In this document: positions 1 through 6,547 of the stretch, in pieces | Position numbering within the stretch: position 1 is the first letter of the stretch | Layout of the letters: each line of letters begins with the position of its first letter | Source of the DNA: CAUZRD01 sp963582255 | GTDB lineage: Bacteria; Pseudomonadota; Alphaproteobacteria; Rhizobiales; TMED25 | Direction of reading: 5' to 3' | Assembly (NCBI GenBank): GCA_963582255.1 | Contig: CAUZRD010000082.1 | Location: 1-8,918 of the forward strand | DNA: 8,918 nt | Made by a program: the position numbers and the translations under genes | Notes under the pieces: generated by a model | What the model was told of the DNA's origin: nothing | Database searches by the model: none | Seen by the model: the letters and a program-made list of their open reading frames with translations, nothing else

Positions 1-657
1 TTGTGATAAGCCGTTCGGTAAAGTGGCATCGAGCCATTCAAATAAAGAACGGTCACCCAATATGCCGTGTTTAACGAGTTCTGCATAGCCGGCGCGGAAT
101 TCACGCGGCGGCAATGTGGCTAAGCTGGTGGTATCGGCAATTACCTGGACTGGTTGATGGAAGGCGCCCGCGAGGTTCTTGCCATGTCGAGTGTTGATTC
201 CGGTTTTCCCTCCCACAGAAGAATCGACCTGTGCTAGCAATGTTGTTGGCATCTGCACAAAATTAACCCCGCGATGGATCGTCGCGGCAGCAAAGCCAGC
301 CAAATCGCCAATAACACCGCCGCCAAAAGCAATTAATGTATCTCGGCGTTCAAAATTGTTATCAAGCAACGCATTGATCACGATACCAAGGTGATGGAGA
401 GATTTTGTTGCCTCGCCCGGCGCAACGATGATTGGCGTTACGGAAATGCCAGATGCGCCTAAGCTTGCTGTCAGTCTATCCAGATGGAGATGGGCAACAT
501 TCTCGTCTGTGATGACAGCGACCCGGGGCCGGGAGAGATGTGCGGCAATTAGCGGGCCGGCGGAAGCGATTAACCCGGGCCCGATGTCGATATTGTATGA
601 GCGTTCACCCAATCCGACGGTCAGGCGCCGCGTTTCATCGTGTTCTGTATTATTCAT
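1..657 (-). CDS. aroB: 3-dehydroquinate synthase, N-terminal part (runs off left edge)
   Basis: Second step of the shikimate pathway: converts DAHP to 3-dehydroquinate in the cytoplasm using NAD+ and a divalent metal. The visible 219 residues start at ATG 657-655 and stay open to position 1, so the C-terminal part lies outside the window. Family landmarks are clear: a PGEATKS segment at residues 80-86, the NAD-binding GGGVIGD at 112-118, the highly conserved stretch PTTLLAQVDSSVGGKTGIN at 137-155, and AGYAELVKHG near 189-198, whose Glu193 corresponds to the first metal ligand; the two metal-binding histidines would be downstream. The start codon lies inside the end of aroK (8-bp overlap, ATGAATAA), which implies one operon and translational coupling. 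The N-terminus before GERSYNIDIG is short and unremarkable. Identification is very secure. Confidence 0.97.
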   Translation of the reverse strand, partial: MNNTEHDETRRLTVGLGERSYNIDIGPGLIASAGPLIAAHLSRPRVAVITDENVAHLHLDRLTASLGASGISVTPIIVAPGEATKSLHHLGIVINALLDNNFERRDTLIAFGGGVIGDLAGFAAATIHRGVNFVQMPTTLLAQVDSSVGGKTGINTRHGKNLAGAFHQPVQVIADTTSLATLPPREFRAGYAELVKHGILGDRSLFEWLDATLPNGLSQ

Positions 658-1243
658 TGGATTGATGGTCATATTCGGTCAGGCGGGTGATGATTTCATT
701 CACAATCAACTCATGAGGAATGTCACGGCTCTCAATCATGATATTGGCATTAGCATAAATGGGATAACGCTCCTCGATAAGATGTTTCATCACCACTTCT
801 GGTTTAGATTTCAACAATGGGCGGTTCGAGCGGTGACTGACGCGTTTCAACAACAATGCAAGTTCTCCCCGTAGCCATATAGAAATGCAGGTGTTTAGGA
901 TCAGGTGTCTGGTGACTTGATCGATGAATGCGCCGCCACCAGTTGCCAGAACGCATTGCTTTCCGGTGGCGAGACGGGCGATGACTTTACGTTCTCCATC
1001 GCGAAAATGTTGTTCACCATGACTTTCAAAAATGTCTGATATGGTCATACCTGCAGCGAATTCAATCTCTTGATCGGCATCAAAAAACGGCAGAGAAAGT
1101 GCTGATGCAAGGCGTCGGCCGACCGTGGTTTTTCCGGAGCCCATCAAGCCAACCATAACGACAGAGCGTCCTTGGAGTGTCTCTATAACTTGCGCCTGGC
1201 GAGTGGTTTGCAGTTTTCTGATGTGATGTGGTCGTGTGGACAT
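650..1243 (-). CDS. aroK: Shikimate kinase
   Basis: Phosphorylates shikimate to shikimate 3-phosphate with ATP, in the cytoplasm. The 197-residue protein has a P-loop GLMGSGKT at 32-39, the DAD substrate/Mg-binding motif at 55-57, the shikimate-binding FRDGER region at 80-85, the Gly-rich TGGGAF at 101-106 and the lid motif RPLL at 141-144. All catalytic features are present. The roughly 25-residue N-terminal extension before the first strand is common in alphaproteobacterial AroK. An in-frame TAA lies three codons upstream of ATG 1243, so the gene cannot begin earlier; no strong ribosome binding site is visible there. Its stop overlaps the aroB start by 8 bp, forming an aroK-aroB operon. It is divergent from the exported-protein gene and xerD across a 276-bp gap that should carry its promoter. 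Confidence 0.97.
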   Translation of the reverse strand: MSTRPHHIRKLQTTRQAQVIETLQGRSVVMVGLMGSGKTTVGRRLASALSLPFFDADQEIEFAAGMTISDIFESHGEQHFRDGERKVIARLATGKQCVLATGGGAFIDQVTRHLILNTCISIWLRGELALLLKRVSHRSNRPLLKSKPEVVMKHLIEERYPIYANANIMIESRDIPHELIVNEIITRLTEYDHQSNE

Positions 1244-1362
1244 TTGTTCTGGTTAGCGCGACATCGCACCGACGACAAGTATGGCGAGTGTTTTCTCATT
1301 TGCAGAATTATCTTAGATGCGTCACATTTCCGATGGCATATTCAAATTAACATTAAGCAAAC

Positions 1363-1500
1363 TTGGGCGGATTCTTGCTATTTGTTTTAAGACTTTTGAA
1401 CACACTGATTATTTTTGCGGTCGTTGTCTTGGGCTCTGCGCTAGCTTTGGTTACGTTTATGAAGCTAGGCAAAGGGGAAATCGCCTATACTATTCTGTAG
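1363..1500 (+). CDS. Possible small single-pass membrane protein (45 aa, TTG start)
   Basis: Reading from TTG 1363 to TAG 1498-1500 gives 45 residues with a continuous hydrophobic core (LLNTLIIFAVVVLGSALALV, residues 11-30) followed by a short basic tail (KLGKGE). This composition is typical of a single transmembrane helix and not of random intergenic DNA. It ends 19 bp before the exported-protein gene, so the two could be cotranscribed. Against it: there is no ATG start, only TTG candidates (1363, 1375, 1396), and no clear ribosome binding site. An overlapping open frame at 1317-1523 (68 aa, ATG start) has a less protein-like composition and I consider it the less likely reading. I do not recognise the family. 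Confidence 0.33.
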   Translation: MGGFLLFVLRLLNTLIIFAVVVLGSALALVTFMKLGKGEIAYTIL

Positions 1501-1508
1501 GATCGGCT

Positions 1509-1513
1509 GAGGA
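1509..1513 (+). promoter_or_regulatory. Ribosome binding site deciding the GTG start of the exported protein
   Basis: GAGGA lies 6 nt before GTG 1520. The nearby ATG at 1513 opens a frame that stops at once, so the GTG with this site is the credible start, and the signal peptide begins directly after it. Confidence 0.55.
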
Positions 1514-1519
1514 TGTTTC

Positions 1520-3241
1520 GTGATTAATAATTTTACTCGCATAGCATGTGTTGCGATGTGTTTTTTGTGGTTGATGCCATGTATGGATGCACCTGCGCAG
1601 GAGCCATCAACCTCGCTTTTGCCGTTGTTTTTACCCCAGCCGCGAGTGCAAACAGCGCCACTGCTATCAGGAGTTCCCGACTCACAGGTGTTATCTCAAA
1701 GGGCGCCGCAAGCTTTGCTACAATCCGGGTCGGAGCTCGGCACACGGGGAGCCATTCCGGCAGGTAGTCTTGGCCAAATTTCGCAATCAGCGCTTGGAGC
1801 CGTTACCGGTGATGGGCATGTGAAGATATTGCGGCAGATAAGGGCTTCTTTGCCCTCAGCTGTGTTGCAGCGGGTAATCCATAAATTATTGATTGACCAA
1901 GCATTTGTCCGAACGTCGAATCAAATGGAGAGGGCCAGAGCGCTTTATGCACTTGGATATGCTGCCGATGCGGCTGGAGCGGTGGTTGAAGGGTTTGCCA
2001 AGGATGTGGCCGAGCGCGCGCTATCAGCTAGCTTGCTGCTCGCGGTAAGGCAGAATGAGCAGGCATGCGCGTGGGCCGATGGTAAGGCCCTACCCAAGGA
2101 CGCAGCACCCGAGCCGATATTTGAACTTCTTGAAATTCTGGCGTTTTGTAAACTTGAGCAAGGATCTAGAGATGCGGCATTTCTGGTCTCTGATCTGTTG
2201 AGTGAGCTGGGCGGGAGTGATGCTCTCTTCTTCGCTGCGCTGAAACTCGCTGCTGACGGGTTGGGCGCACTTCCCGAGAGCGCTAAGATAAATAGAGTGC
2301 GGCCCATTCATATGGCGCTGTTGCGCCGCGCCGGCTTTTCGATTGATATAAATATGGTGGATATCCTTGATCCAGCCCTACTCGCCGTGGTCGCGCAGAT
2401 GAGTGAGGTTGGACAGGAGGTTCGCATCGCTGCTACTGAGAGGGCAGTAAGTCTTGGTCTGCTGCCCGCAAAATTATTGATTTCGCTTTACGAGACAACA
2501 GCGCGCGATGAGAGTTTGCTGACGCAGGTCGCTGCCGGTGTTGCTCCTGACGGGCCTCTTACGCGGGCACATTTGTTTGCGCTGATTGCGGAAGCAGCCA
2601 CACCACAAGACAGACTCCGATTTATTTTAAACCTCTATGAACAAGCCCATCAAGCAGGGGTCGCTAGTGCGGTTGCCGAGGCTATTGGGGAAGATGCGGC
2701 GGGTGTGACCCCAGATCAGATGATCCGTTCAGCTGCACCTTTGATGGTTGAAATATTGGTGCGCGCAGATAGGTCACGTGCGGCCCTCTCCTGGATCAAC
2801 CTAGTAGAGTTTCCGGGAGCTAGCGGTGCGGAAGAGATTTCAAGCTTCGCTGTCCATCGAATGCACGCATTAGTCTCGCTATCAGATCCAAGACTTGGAG
2901 TCGGCGTAACTGCTGTAGCGCTTGGGACGGATGCTAGAAGTGGCAAGCTTTCCAAAAGTATACAAGCATTTGTCGCCCGCGAGGTAGTGCTTGCAAAAGC
3001 GCTTGGCGATTCGGTTTCCTCGGTTTTAGGGGGAGGCTCCAGCGGACTTCAGCCCCCTGCTCCGTCTGTAGGTGCGGGCTCTAATGTTATGGCCGCCATC
3101 GTGCCGATGGCAGGGCAGAATATCGGTGGGATGGATAACCAAATTATTGCTGCCGCTGCATCGGCTCTTGTCCGCAATGGTTTTGATGTTGAGGCGCGTT
3201 TAATGAGTGTCGATGCACTCGTGTCTTTGAGTGGTAAATAA
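1520..3241 (+). CDS. Exported alanine-rich helical protein of unknown function
   Basis: A 573-residue protein I cannot assign to a named family. It opens with a signal peptide: a basic-containing N-region, a hydrophobic stretch (residues 8-20) and an APA-QE signal peptidase I site after residue 26, so the mature form should be periplasmic or outer-envelope. Residues 27-100 are low-complexity, rich in Pro, Ser, Gln and Leu, and probably unstructured. Residues 100-500 are Ala/Leu-rich amphipathic segments resembling an alpha-solenoid (TPR- or SEL1-like in character, without a clean consensus), for example 138-230 and 283-325. A Gly/Pro/Ser linker follows (503-522), then a final helical block (540-572). 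The mature chain has only two cysteines (183, 210). The start is GTG 1520, supported by GAGGA at 1509-1513; an ATG at 1513 is closed after four codons. It ends 20 bp before xerD, suggesting one transcription unit. Confidence 0.85.
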   Translation: MINNFTRIACVAMCFLWLMPCMDAPAQEPSTSLLPLFLPQPRVQTAPLLSGVPDSQVLSQRAPQALLQSGSELGTRGAIPAGSLGQISQSALGAVTGDGHVKILRQIRASLPSAVLQRVIHKLLIDQAFVRTSNQMERARALYALGYAADAAGAVVEGFAKDVAERALSASLLLAVRQNEQACAWADGKALPKDAAPEPIFELLEILAFCKLEQGSRDAAFLVSDLLSELGGSDALFFAALKLAADGLGALPESAKINRVRPIHMALLRRAGFSIDINMVDILDPALLAVVAQMSEVGQEVRIAATERAVSLGLLPAKLLISLYETTARDESLLTQVAAGVAPDGPLTRAHLFALIAEAATPQDRLRFILNLYEQAHQAGVASAVAEAIGEDAAGVTPDQMIRSAAPLMVEILVRADRSRAALSWINLVEFPGASGAEEISSFAVHRMHALVSLSDPRLGVGVTAVALGTDARSGKLSKSIQAFVAREVVLAKALGDSVSSVLGGGSSGLQPPAPSVGAGSNVMAAIVPMAGQNIGGMDNQIIAAAASALVRNGFDVEARLMSVDALVSLSGK

Positions 3242-3261
3242 AGCCGTAATTTTTTAAAGCG

Positions 3262-4233
3262 GTGTGGGATACATCGGAGATGTCAGAAAAATATTTGATT
3301 GAAGCATTTATTGAGATGATGGCGGTAGAACGTGCTGCTGCAGCCAATACACTTGGCGCCTATGAGCGTGATCTTGCCGACTATAACGAGCATTTGTCCG
3401 GTCGTGGGCGGGGTTTTGAAATCGCGGATGAAGCTGACATTCGCCTATGGATTGGGGGAATGGGGCGCGCCGGCGTAAAAGCTTCAACCGTGGCACGCCG
3501 GCTGTCGGCTATCCGGCAGTTTCATAAGTTTCTCTTGGCTGAGGGTATTCGGGGGGACAATCCATCAGGCTCTATCGAAACTCCAAGACTGGGCCGCCCA
3601 TTGCCGAAAGTTATGAGCGAACGAGAGGTGGACCTGCTTTTGGCACTCGCTCATGAAGAATACTCCAAGTCCAAAAGTTATGGTGCGCGAGTTCGTGCTG
3701 CAAGGCTTATCTGCCTGCTTGAGATTCTCTACGCGGCAGGCCTGAGGGTCAGCGAGCTGGTCACGCTGCCTTTGAGCACCGTCTCAGCTGGTGAGACGGT
3801 ATTACACATTACTGGCAAGGGAGGGCGAGAGCGTATTGTGCCACTCACCGGGGCAGCGAGCGGGGCGATTTCGGTTTATTTATCGGTTTTGGAGGAAGAA
3901 AAAAAACGCAAACCCAAACGTTGGCTCTTTGCCTCTTCATCGGTTGATGGCCACCTTACTCGTCAGCGATTTGCCCAGGACCTCAAGGCGCTTGCTGGGC
4001 GTGCCGGTCTTGACCAAGCCAAAGTTTCACCGCATGTGTTGCGCCATGCATTCGCCAGTCATCTCCTGGCCCATGGAGCTGATTTAAGGGCAGTTCAACA
4101 GATGCTAGGCCATGCGGACATCTCGACTACGCAAATCTACACCCATGTGCTGGCAGATCGGCTGAAACAGGTGGTTTTGCAAAGCCACCCGCTTTCTAGG
4201 GCTCCGGCGGTCAAACGACAAACACTAGGTTGA
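3262..4233 (+). CDS. xerD: Tyrosine recombinase XerD (chromosome dimer resolution)
   Basis: Site-specific recombinase that, with XerC, acts at the dif site under FtsK control to resolve chromosome dimers. The 323-residue protein has the N-terminal SAM-like core-binding domain (about residues 10-95, including the ERAAAANTLGAYERDL stretch) and a C-terminal catalytic domain with the full active site: Arg162 in GLRVSEL, Lys186 in TGKGGRER, His258 and Arg261 in HVLRH, His284 in LGHADIS and the nucleophile Tyr293 in IYTHV. Length is normal for XerC/XerD. Assignment as XerD over XerC rests on overall similarity and the accA neighbourhood, and is less certain than the family. The start is ambiguous: GTG 3262 or ATG 3280; neither has a well-spaced ribosome binding site, and residues before MSEKYLIEAF are not conserved in the family. 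No att sites or cargo suggest a phage or integron integrase. Confidence 0.93.
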   Translation: MWDTSEMSEKYLIEAFIEMMAVERAAAANTLGAYERDLADYNEHLSGRGRGFEIADEADIRLWIGGMGRAGVKASTVARRLSAIRQFHKFLLAEGIRGDNPSGSIETPRLGRPLPKVMSEREVDLLLALAHEEYSKSKSYGARVRAARLICLLEILYAAGLRVSELVTLPLSTVSAGETVLHITGKGGRERIVPLTGAASGAISVYLSVLEEEKKRKPKRWLFASSSVDGHLTRQRFAQDLKALAGRAGLDQAKVSPHVLRHAFASHLLAHGADLRAVQQMLGHADISTTQIYTHVLADRLKQVVLQSHPLSRAPAVKRQTLG

Positions 4234-4281
4234 CTTAACTATATAGACAGTTTCAAACGGCACCTAGCCGATTATTACGTC

Positions 4282-5244
4282 ATGAGCATAATGCGCACAT
4301 ATCTAGATTTTGAAAAAACAATTGCTGAAATTGAAGATAAGATTACGGAACTCCGTGAGCTTGCTGGAGATGGCAATGAAATGCAGATTGAGGGTAATCT
4401 TAAGCAATTGGAGAAAAAGGCATCTGGTGCGCTGAAAGAGCTTTATTCCTCACTAACGCCTTGGCAGAAAACGCAAGTAGCTAGACATCCAGATAGGCCG
4501 CATTTTTTTGATTATGCCAAAGTCCTATTTGACGATTTTATCCCTATGGCTGGTGATAGGAAATTCGCAGATGATAACGCTATTATTGGTGGTCCGGCAA
4601 GGTTTCGCAGTCGGACAGTCATGGCAATTGGTCATGAAAAAGGTTCGACTACCGAGGCGCGGCTGAAACATAATTTCGGGATGGCACGCCCGGAAGGTTA
4701 TCGTAAGGCAGCGCGCCTTATGGAGACAGCAAACCGGTTTTCTTTGCCTCTGATATCGATTGTTGATACCGCGGGGGCTTATCCTGGGATTGGTGCTGAG
4801 CAGCGCGGGCAGGCTGAGGCAATTGCCAGGTGCACGCAGACATGCCTCAATGCTGAGGTGCCGTTCGTTTCAGTTATTATCGGCGAGGGAGGATCTGGTG
4901 GAGCTATTGCGATTGCAAGCGCTAATACCGTGCTTATGCTGGAGCATGCCATCTATGCCGTTGCTTCTCCGGAGGCCTCTGCCTCTATTCTATGGCGTGA
5001 TGCAGCGCGTGCGAAGGATGCGGCGGATACTATGAAAATTACCGCTCAGGATTTGCTTAACTTTGGTGTTATAGACACCATTGTAAGTGAGCCGGTTGGC
5101 GGTGCACATCGTGACCCGATGCAAGCAGTTATTGATACCGGTAATGCCATTGAAGCGGCACTACAGTCGATGGAAACTCGATCCAGTGATGAGCTTAAGA
5201 AACAACGGCAGGAGAGGTTTATTGGAATTGGCCGGGGGCTTTGA
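4282..5244 (+). CDS. accA: Acetyl-CoA carboxylase carboxyltransferase subunit alpha
   Basis: With AccD forms the carboxyltransferase that moves CO2 from biotin on AccB to acetyl-CoA, giving malonyl-CoA for fatty acid synthesis. The 320-residue length matches the family. It begins with the typical YLDFEK opening and a coiled-coil-like N-terminal helix region (8-55). The crotonase-fold core shows PEGYRKAARLM at 137-147, DTAGAYPG at 162-169, the oxyanion-type GEGGSGGA at 201-208, SPEASASILW at 229-238 (many homologues have Gly-Cys where this has Ala-Ser) and GGAHRDP at 273-279. ATG 4282 is taken as the start, but ATG 4291 is equally plausible, as many family members begin close to RTYLDFEK; neither has a clear ribosome binding site. 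It follows xerD after 48 bp on the same strand. Confidence 0.97.
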   Translation: MSIMRTYLDFEKTIAEIEDKITELRELAGDGNEMQIEGNLKQLEKKASGALKELYSSLTPWQKTQVARHPDRPHFFDYAKVLFDDFIPMAGDRKFADDNAIIGGPARFRSRTVMAIGHEKGSTTEARLKHNFGMARPEGYRKAARLMETANRFSLPLISIVDTAGAYPGIGAEQRGQAEAIARCTQTCLNAEVPFVSVIIGEGGSGGAIAIASANTVLMLEHAIYAVASPEASASILWRDAARAKDAADTMKITAQDLLNFGVIDTIVSEPVGGAHRDPMQAVIDTGNAIEAALQSMETRSSDELKKQRQERFIGIGRGL

Positions 5245-5339
5245 GCCGCAGAGCGCAGTCTGACGGTCAATGTATTTGCTGCAAAGGAATGGCCAAATTG
5301 TATTGCAGAAGATCCGCATTGATAGGTGAATACTATAAT

Positions 5340-5343
5340 AGGA
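5340..5343 (+). promoter_or_regulatory. Ribosome binding site deciding the ATG 5351 start
   Basis: AGGA sits 7 nt before ATG 5351. A TTG at 5345 would extend the frame by two codons but would be only 1 nt from this site, so the ATG is preferred. Confidence 0.6.
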
Positions 5344-5350
5344 TTTGTGG

Positions 5351-6109
5351 ATGAACAGGCTAATGGGCTTGATTTTAAACGCAGTGATGATGTTGGGCAT
5401 GGTGGGCTGCTCGACCGAAGATATTGGGCGAGTTGGTCAGCTGACTGATGCAGCAAATAGTGGATTTGAAGATATTGGGCGAGTTGGTCAGCTGACTGAT
5501 GCAGCAAATCGAGAACTTTTAGCCAAGGGTATGCGGACAGATGCGCCAATTTTTATGCGCATATTCAAAAATGAAGCCGAGCTTGAGGTTTGGAAAGATA
5601 TTGGCGGTGGCACATACGCCCTATTCAAAACTTTTCCGATTTGTGCTTGGTCGGGAAATTTGGGGCCGAAGCAACGCGAGGGCGACCGCCAGGCACCCGA
5701 AGGGTTTTATGTGGTTGCTCCAGCGCAACTCAATCCGCGCTCTAAATTCTATCTGTCGTTTAATCTGGGTTATCCAAACGCCTATGATAGATCATATGGC
5801 CGGACCGGTTCTGCTCTGATGGTACATGGAGATTGCTCATCGCGCGGCTGCTATGCGATGACAAATCCGCAGATAGAGGAAATATATGCGCTTGCCGTTG
5901 AAGCCTTCCGGGGTGGCCAGGGGCAATTTAATGTCCATGCATTTCCGTTCCGTATGCATGAGATCAATATGACCAAGCATTCATCACATAGATGGATTGA
6001 TTACTGGCGTAATCTGAAACAGGGCTATGATCTATTTGAGAGTTCATACAGGGTACCATCTGTTAGTGTGCGAAACCGGCGCTATGAATTCACGCTGGGC
6101 GATCGCTAG
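5351..6109 (+). CDS. YafK/DpaA-type L,D-transpeptidase-fold lipoprotein
   Basis: A 252-residue protein of the YkuD-fold group typified by E. coli YafK (DpaA), an enzyme that detaches Lpp from peptidoglycan. Conserved landmarks are PICAWSGNLGPKQREGD (about 96-112), APEGFY (115-120), NLGYPNAYDRSYG (138-150) and the catalytic block HGDCSSRGCYAMTN with His159 and Cys167, then FPFRM (198-202), WRNLKQGYD (219-227) and a PSVSV tail. The N-terminus is a lipoprotein signal: hydrophobic residues 5-19 ending MVGC, with Cys20 as the lipidation site. Met at -3 is slightly off the usual lipobox, and Ser at +2 favours outer-membrane sorting. Residues 23-36 are repeated exactly at 40-53, which lengthens the tether before the catalytic domain. 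It follows accA after 106 bp on the same strand. Whether it makes or breaks peptidoglycan links, and on which partner, is not readable from sequence. Confidence 0.92.
   Translation: MNRLMGLILNAVMMLGMVGCSTEDIGRVGQLTDAANSGFEDIGRVGQLTDAANRELLAKGMRTDAPIFMRIFKNEAELEVWKDIGGGTYALFKTFPICAWSGNLGPKQREGDRQAPEGFYVVAPAQLNPRSKFYLSFNLGYPNAYDRSYGRTGSALMVHGDCSSRGCYAMTNPQIEEIYALAVEAFRGGQGQFNVHAFPFRMHEINMTKHSSHRWIDYWRNLKQGYDLFESSYRVPSVSVRNRRYEFTLGDR
5417..5509 (+). repeat. Perfect in-frame tandem duplication, 42-bp unit, 51-bp period
   Basis: Positions 5417-5458 and 5468-5509 are identical over 42 bp, separated by a 9-bp spacer (agtggattt). The 51-bp period keeps the frame, so the lipoprotein carries EDIGRVGQLTDAAN twice (residues 23-36 and 40-53). 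Perfect identity, including third codon positions, suggests a recent duplication. Confidence 0.95.
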
Positions 6110-6283
6110 GTTGTCGAGATAGCCTCCTAGGTAGGTGACTTCAAGGTGGCCTGTTCGGCTAACTAAGTTTATCGCTGCGCTAGTGTGGCAAGACATATGT
6201 GAAACAATTCACGGTTGGTCTCAATGTGTTTGGGGTGCAACCGTTAAGCTGTCGATTTGCCACCTTTCAAATAGTCTGCTCGT
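6110..6283. other. Non-coding gap between the lipoprotein gene and the phnN remnant
   Basis: No convincing coding frame was found in these 174 bp. Just after the lipoprotein stop, 6108-6125 can fold into a 7-bp stem with two G-T type wobbles and a 4-nt loop, but no T-run follows, so I do not call it a terminator. Together with the phnN remnant it makes a 438-bp stretch without an intact gene, consistent with decay. Confidence 0.4.
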
Positions 6284-6529
6284 ATGTCACCTGTAGCGAT
6301 GGTTTCGCAAACTGGTTTTAGAGTCTCCGGTGCTCTGGTTGCTGTTATTGGGCCTTTAAGCGTGGGTAAAGATATCCTGATAGATTTTCCTGCCAGCACT
6401 GTGATCGAGGGTCTGTGCCGACGGTTATCTCGGGTGCACTTTATATTTGAGATCGCACCACGCGAGCTTGCAGATGTCGCAAAAGCAATAATGAGTGTTC
6501 TTTCTACCTATGTTCCCGTGGATAGCTAA
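6284..6529 (+). pseudogene. Probable internally deleted phnN (ribose 1,5-bisphosphokinase) remnant
   Basis: An 81-residue frame. Residues 16-34 (GALVAVIGPLSVGKDILID) look like the P-loop start of PhnN, whose hallmark is GPSGxGKD with Asp after the Lys; here the motif is GPLSVGKD. The following residues, IEGLCRRLSR (41-50) and ELADVAKAIMSVL (60-72), resemble the last part of PhnN (IxxRLxRA, then the C-terminal helix). PhnN proteins are about 180-200 residues, so roughly 100 central residues, including the substrate and lid regions, would be missing, joined near residue 35. No ribosome binding site precedes ATG 6284. PhnN makes PRPP from ribose 1,5-bisphosphate in phosphonate breakdown; this version could not. 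No other phn gene is visible. Alternatively it is an unrelated small ORF; the match is by eye and moderate. Confidence 0.5.
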
Positions 6530-6547
6530 AAATACGGAACTTTTAAG

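Larger units (their letters stand above)
1244..1519. other. Divergent intergenic region between aroK and the exported-protein gene
   Basis: A 276-bp gap between divergent genes, which must hold the aroK-aroB promoter and probably the one for the rightward genes. It is more A+T-rich than the flanking coding sequence, especially at 1305-1365. I could not find a well-spaced -35/-10 pair on either strand; on the minus strand GATAAT occurs around 1307-1312 but has no good -35 partner. The right half may encode a very short membrane protein (1363-1500). No tRNA or riboswitch-like structure is evident. Confidence 0.4.

Noticed and set aside
428..874. 148-aa plus-strand frame across aroB/aroK
   Set aside because: Lies antisense to two certain genes and has no family-like features.
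1317..1523. 68-aa ATG frame before the exported-protein gene
   Set aside because: Its composition (clustered Cys, Phe, His, Arg) is not protein-like, it lacks a ribosome binding site, and it overlaps a frame with a clear membrane helix.
3262..4233. Phage or integron integrase instead of XerD
   Set aside because: Length, motifs and housekeeping neighbours fit XerD; no att-like repeats, tRNA or cargo genes are seen nearby.
4258..4270. CGGC-loop-GCCG hairpin between xerD and accA
   Set aside because: Only 4 bp of stem and no T-run; too weak to call a terminator or attenuator.
5334..5339. Perfect TATAAT upstream of the YafK-like gene
   Set aside because: No acceptable -35 at 16-18 bp spacing and no extended -10. 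Transcription from it would start about 5 nt before the ATG and exclude the ribosome binding site.
5046..5549. 167-aa minus-strand frame across the accA end and lipoprotein start, containing a repeated peptide
   Set aside because: It is the antisense shadow of accA and of the 51-bp duplication; the repeat arises from the real gene on the other strand.
5594..5610. Possible third partial copy of the GAAGATATTGGGCG repeat
   Set aside because: Similarity covers only about a dozen bases, has mismatches and falls in the conserved catalytic domain; best explained by chance.
6108..6125. Hairpin after the lipoprotein stop codon as a terminator
   Set aside because: The stem depends on two wobble pairs and no T-run follows.
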